Below, one piece after another: positions 61,226 to 64,000 of a stretch of 64,000 nt of DNA. The stretch is taken from positions 121,512-185,511 of the forward strand of contig NZ_LMFB01000039.1 in NCBI RefSeq assembly GCF_001426685.1, read 5' to 3'. Each line of letters starts with the position of its first letter. Within the stretch, counting starts at the first letter, position 1. The translations under genes and the position numbers were made by a program. Under the pieces are notes generated by a model, which was not told the DNA's origin, made no database searches, and worked only from the letters and a program-made list of their open reading frames with translations. This stretch comes from Rhizobium sp. Root483D2. Its GTDB lineage: Bacteria > Pseudomonadota > Alphaproteobacteria > Rhizobiales > Rhizobiaceae.

Positions 61226-62308
61226 TCAGGCCGGAAAAACATGCACTTTGCCGGGGTCGAAAGTGAGCACGACCCGTTCGCCCGGTTCGACGAGGTCGCT
61301 TTCCTGCACGCTGCGCCGGTCGGCCGTGACGAGGAATTCGCCAATGCCATCGACGCTGATCTGGTATTCGGCAGTGGAGCCGAGGAAGATGCGGTGGGTG
61401 ACGGTGCCGGTAAGCGTACCGTCGGCCTTGCCCGCCTGTCGTGTCAGTCCGATCGCTTCCGGGCGTAGCGCCACGGTCGCAACGCCCGGCTTCAGGCCGG
61501 ATCCAGCCTGAAGCGCCATACCGTTCGACAGACGCAGCGTCGCTCCATCAGCATCGATCGTCGCCATGATGCGGTTGGTCTTGCCTACGAAATCGGCGAC
61601 GAAGAGATCGGAAGGCTTGTCGTAGACGTCCTGCGGCTTGGCCATCTGTACGATGCGGCCAGCATTCATCACACAGACCATGTCGCTCATCGACAGCGCC
61701 TCTTCCTGGTCGTGGGTGACGAGCACGAAGGTAATGCCGAGTTCGCGCTGCAAGGTCTGGAGCTCGATTTGCATGGCGGTGCGAAGCTTCTTGTCGAGAG
61801 CCGCCAGAGGTTCGTCGAGCAGGAGCACCGACGGCTTGTTGACAATGGCGCGGGCGAGCGCCACGCGCTGCTGCTGGCCACCAGACATTTCATGGATGCG
61901 GCGTTTCTCGAAGCCACCGAGGCGCACCATCTCGAGCGCTTCTCGCGCCCGGGTGGAAATCTCGGATGCGGCCAGCTTCGGCCGCGCCTGTTTCAGGCCA
62001 TAGGCGACGTTCTGCTCGACGTCGAAATGGGGAAAGAGCGCGTAGTGCTGGAACACCATGTTGACGGCGCGACGGTAGGGCGGCACGCCGTTCATCTCGC
62101 GACCGTCGATCAGCACGGTGCCATCGCTTGGTTGCTCGAAGCCGCCGATCATTCGAAGGCACGTCGTCTTGCCGCAGCCGGAAGGACCAAGCAGCGCTAC
62201 AAACGCGCCCTTGGGCACGGCCAGATTGATGTCCGATACGGCGGTCACGCTGCCATAGCGCTTTGTGACCGAACGGAACTCGATGTCGTTCGCTGAAGCG
62301 GATGTCAC
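61226..62308 (-). CDS. ABC transporter ATPase, PotA type
   Basis: A 360-residue ATPase: Walker A GPSGCGKTT, signature MSGGQQQRVALARA, Walker B VLLLDEPLAALD, switch His VTHDQEEALSM, and a C-terminal TOBE domain (GERVVLTFDPGKVHVFP). First gene of the operon, reading away from the LuxR gene. It drives the PotB/PotC pair downstream. Confidence 0.93.
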   Translation of the reverse strand: MTSASANDIEFRSVTKRYGSVTAVSDINLAVPKGAFVALLGPSGCGKTTCLRMIGGFEQPSDGTVLIDGREMNGVPPYRRAVNMVFQHYALFPHFDVEQNVAYGLKQARPKLAASEISTRAREALEMVRLGGFEKRRIHEMSGGQQQRVALARAIVNKPSVLLLDEPLAALDKKLRTAMQIELQTLQRELGITFVLVTHDQEEALSMSDMVCVMNAGRIVQMAKPQDVYDKPSDLFVADFVGKTNRIMATIDADGATLRLSNGMALQAGSGLKPGVATVALRPEAIGLTRQAGKADGTLTGTVTHRIFLGSTAEYQISVDGIGEFLVTADRRSVQESDLVEPGERVVLTFDPGKVHVFPA

Positions 62309-62412
62309 GTCTTAATTCCCTGCGGTTGTTTTTTAGAATACCGGACAATCCTGCGACTGCCCCGTTTCTCACCGTCTGTCATCAACCTATTCAAGCTGGC
62401 TGTTTACGGTAT

Positions 62413-62430
62413 ATACCCCGAAAGGGGTAT
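62413..62430. promoter_or_regulatory. 18-bp dyad between the importer operon and the LuxR gene
   Basis: ATACCCC-GAAA-GGGGTAT is a perfect 7-4-7 inverted repeat in the 202-base divergent gap; a further GTATACCC follows at about 62459. Its length and symmetry suit a LuxR-type operator. Binding by the adjacent regulator is inferred from position. Confidence 0.6.
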
Positions 62431-62510
62431 TTCAAGACGTTTGCTGCTCTGGAAGGTGTATACCCAATAAGCAACTGCCGCACTTTTTTTGCAAAGCTGG
62501 ACTTGAATAC

Positions 62511-63314
62511 ATGGGCATTGATCTGGAAGCATTGTTCAGGACGATCGGTCCGATTATCGGCAATACCGGCACCGGCGACGAAGAGGCCGGCGGCGTTTTC
62601 TGTTCGCTGATGCGGTCCTTGGTGACGTTCGATTATGCCGTAATCTTCGCCTACCGGGAGAAGGAGCGGCCGATCAACGTCTACAGCACGTTCACGCCGG
62701 AAGAGCATGTTGTTTTCGTCAGCCTTTACCAGGCCGGGCCGTTCCTGCTCGACCCGTTCTATCACGCCGCCCGGGAGCCGAAGCCGGGCGTCTGGCGCAT
62801 GCGCGAACTTGCCCCGGATCGCTTCTTTTCGAGCGAGTATTTCCGCAGCTACTACACGCAGACGGGGCTGGCGGAGGAAATCGGCTTTTTCATTGCTTTG
62901 GAGGATGGAATCACGGTCGTGCTGTCCTTAATGCGCGGGGAAAAATCGGGCGTGTTTTCCGGCGCCGAATTCGCGCTTTTGAAAAAGGCCGAGCCGATGG
63001 TGGCCGGGCTCGTCCATCACGCCTGGCCGAAACTCGGGCGACGGTTCGACGCGGCACTGGCAAAGCGTAAGAACGGCGGACGAAAATCGGCGCATCCGGC
63101 AGCTGACCGGGTCTGGCGCAATCTTAATCTAACGGAGCGTGAAGCCTCGATCATCGAGCTTGTGCTGCAAGGCCATTCATCGGAATCGATAGGTCTGCGG
63201 CTCGGCATATCCACCGGAACCGTAAAGGTTCACCGCCGCAACGTTTACCGCAAGCTCGGCATATCATCGCAGACCCAGTTATTGTCGATCTATCTGAAGA
63301 ACCTGAGGCAGTAG
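62511..63314 (+). CDS. LuxR-family transcriptional regulator
   Basis: A 267-residue regulator. The C-terminal ~60 residues form the LuxR helix-turn-helix (LTEREASIIELVLQGHSSES, then LGISTGTVKVHRRNVYRKLG). The N-terminal ~190 residues are a sensor domain without a receiver Asp pattern and without the aromatic set that defines AHL-binding proteins, so it is more likely a metabolite sensor than a quorum regulator. It diverges from the PotA-type operon, its probable target. Confidence 0.9.
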   Translation: MGIDLEALFRTIGPIIGNTGTGDEEAGGVFCSLMRSLVTFDYAVIFAYREKERPINVYSTFTPEEHVVFVSLYQAGPFLLDPFYHAAREPKPGVWRMRELAPDRFFSSEYFRSYYTQTGLAEEIGFFIALEDGITVVLSLMRGEKSGVFSGAEFALLKKAEPMVAGLVHHAWPKLGRRFDAALAKRKNGGRKSAHPAADRVWRNLNLTEREASIIELVLQGHSSESIGLRLGISTGTVKVHRRNVYRKLGISSQTQLLSIYLKNLRQ

Positions 63315-63930
63315 GCGATGCTAATTTTCACTTTCACCCATCGGAGATCTCAGCCCAGCCCAGGACGTGTGCCCGCTCCACTCTGGGTCAATGGCGGCGT
63401 TGCCGGCTTGCTGTCGCCGCCTTCTGGTCGGGCGAGCGACTATTGTTTCAGAACGAAAGAACGATATGCGGCCGGATGACTACGAAAAATTGGGCCGGTC
63501 GGGCGCCGGTTCGAGTCCTATCAAGGCGTAAAAAGCTTCTAACCAGCTTCTGAAATCTGTCCGTCCACTGGCGCTGAAATCGCCGCGAAGGTGCAATAGG
63601 TAGTGTCGCCTATCGATATTTGCTGGTGGCTGATGCGTTCCGGTCAGTATTCATAAAGGCGAGTGATTCTTTACAAGCTTGACGCTGACAAGGACCTCCC
63701 GCGGCGGCTGTTTGCGCCAGACTTCCTGGAAGCTCTCGACAACGTTGTCGCTGGATACGGTTAGGCCTGGGAGGGCGACCCAGTTCGGTGTCTGCCTTCC
63801 CGGAAGGACCAGCACACAGGTATGTGCCACGCGACACCCTGCAGCTAGGGCTGTTGAGCACCCATCTTGTTTCGCGCCCTCTCGCTGGTTATACTGTTTT
63901 TGAGAAACAGTATAACTCGGAGTCGAGTTG
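63315..63930. other. 616-base gap with an 11-bp inverted repeat at its end
   Basis: No gene is convincing; a minus-strand frame at 63651-63950 of 99 codons has no ribosome site or known family. A weak hairpin (GGCGGCG 63393-63399, CGCCGCC 63415-63421) may end the LuxR transcript. TTATACTGTTT (63889-63899) and AAACAGTATAA (63905-63915) form a perfect dyad just before the next gene and could be its operator. Confidence 0.45.
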
Positions 63931-64000
63931 ATGAAACCCATCGACCTCATGTACCAGACGATGCTCGCCGAGCTCGGCCAGCGTTCGCTCGACGCCGCGT
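63931..64000 (+). CDS. Start of a gene cut by the window end
   Basis: ATG 63931 opens the frame MKPIDLMYQTMLAELGQRSL, continuing off the window. GGAG lies about 9 bases upstream. The sequence reminds me of the N-terminus of a nucleotidyltransferase-fold family (GSU2403 type), but 23 residues are too few to be sure. The dyad at 63889-63915 may regulate it. Confidence 0.55.
   Translation, partial: MKPIDLMYQTMLAELGQRSLDAA

Noticed and set aside
63505..63535. GGTTCGAGTCC resembling a tRNA T-arm
   Set aside because: Only two of the five T-stem pairs form, and no acceptor, D or anticodon arm can be folded upstream; treated as chance.
63651..63950. A 99-codon minus-strand frame near the window end
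   Set aside because: No ribosome site or recognised family, and it overlaps the better-supported start at 63931 and the dyad.
1..64000. CRISPR arrays, prophage structural genes or a replication origin
   Set aside because: No regularly spaced repeats, no phage head, tail or lysis genes and no repABC or DnaA-box cluster were seen.

Overview
The window reads as accessory DNA of a member of the Rhizobiaceae (Rhizobium/Agrobacterium type), probably a plasmid, chromid or a catabolic part of the chromosome. The reasons are a high-GC composition, five sugar or polyamine-type ABC import systems packed next to dedicated regulators, a rhizobial intergenic mosaic (RIME-like) palindrome pair at 59.9 kb, candidate EcfG-type stress promoters, and many families typical of rhizobial replicons. 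There are no rRNA or tRNA genes, no ribosomal proteins, no replication genes and no CRISPR array. The species call is an inference.

Layout. (1) 0-7 kb: a truncated ROK repressor diverges from an operon with a TIM-barrel sugar isomerase/epimerase, an RbsB/RbsA/RbsC-type ABC importer, a Gfo/Idh/MocA dehydrogenase and a small ABM-domain protein. (2) 7-15.4 kb: a cytoplasmic regulator made of a winged helix fused to an ABC solute-binding domain precedes a CUT1 sugar importer operon with a D-tagatose 3-epimerase-like enzyme and a zinc alcohol dehydrogenase. (3) 15.4-18.8 kb: a perfect 18-bp inverted repeat, a large divergent tyrosine recombinase and a RelB/ParE-type toxin-antitoxin pair. (4) 18.8-26.3 kb: small oxidoreductases with their LysR, AraC and HxlR regulators; one AraC gene carries a nonsense mutation. 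(5) 26.3-30.3 kb: a glucoamylase-family protein, glucose-6-phosphate dehydrogenase and a lipoprotein. (6) 30.3-41 kb: an AraC regulator, a family 4 glycosidase, and an eight-gene operon (DeoR, sugar kinase, CUT1 importer, SIS deaminase/isomerase, GatZ/KbaZ-family protein, ATPase). (7) 41-57 kb: a patchwork of relics (toxin gene, adenylate cyclase, IS5-type transposase) and stress- or envelope-type genes (HD hydrolase, L,D-transpeptidase, transketolase, three small proteins, two FAD oxidoreductases, a DUF2156 protein, a PHB-depolymerase-like esterase, a YciE ferritin-like protein). (8) 57.4-63.3 kb: an SDR plus a complete spermidine/putrescine-type importer, facing a LuxR-family regulator across an 18-bp dyad. 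(9) The window ends in the first codons of another gene.

How the genes work together. The clearest pathway is region 6. The glycosidase would release a sugar, the BadF-type kinase would phosphorylate it, the SIS protein would deaminate or isomerise an amino-sugar phosphate, and the GatZ-family protein would convert tagatose-6-phosphate to fructose-6-phosphate. This predicts use of galactosamine or an alpha-galactosaminide without an aldolase. Regions 1 and 2 look like uptake plus redox/epimerisation of sugars or glycosides whose identity cannot be read from sequence. Glucose-6-phosphate dehydrogenase and transketolase are probably extra copies serving stress or sugar growth.
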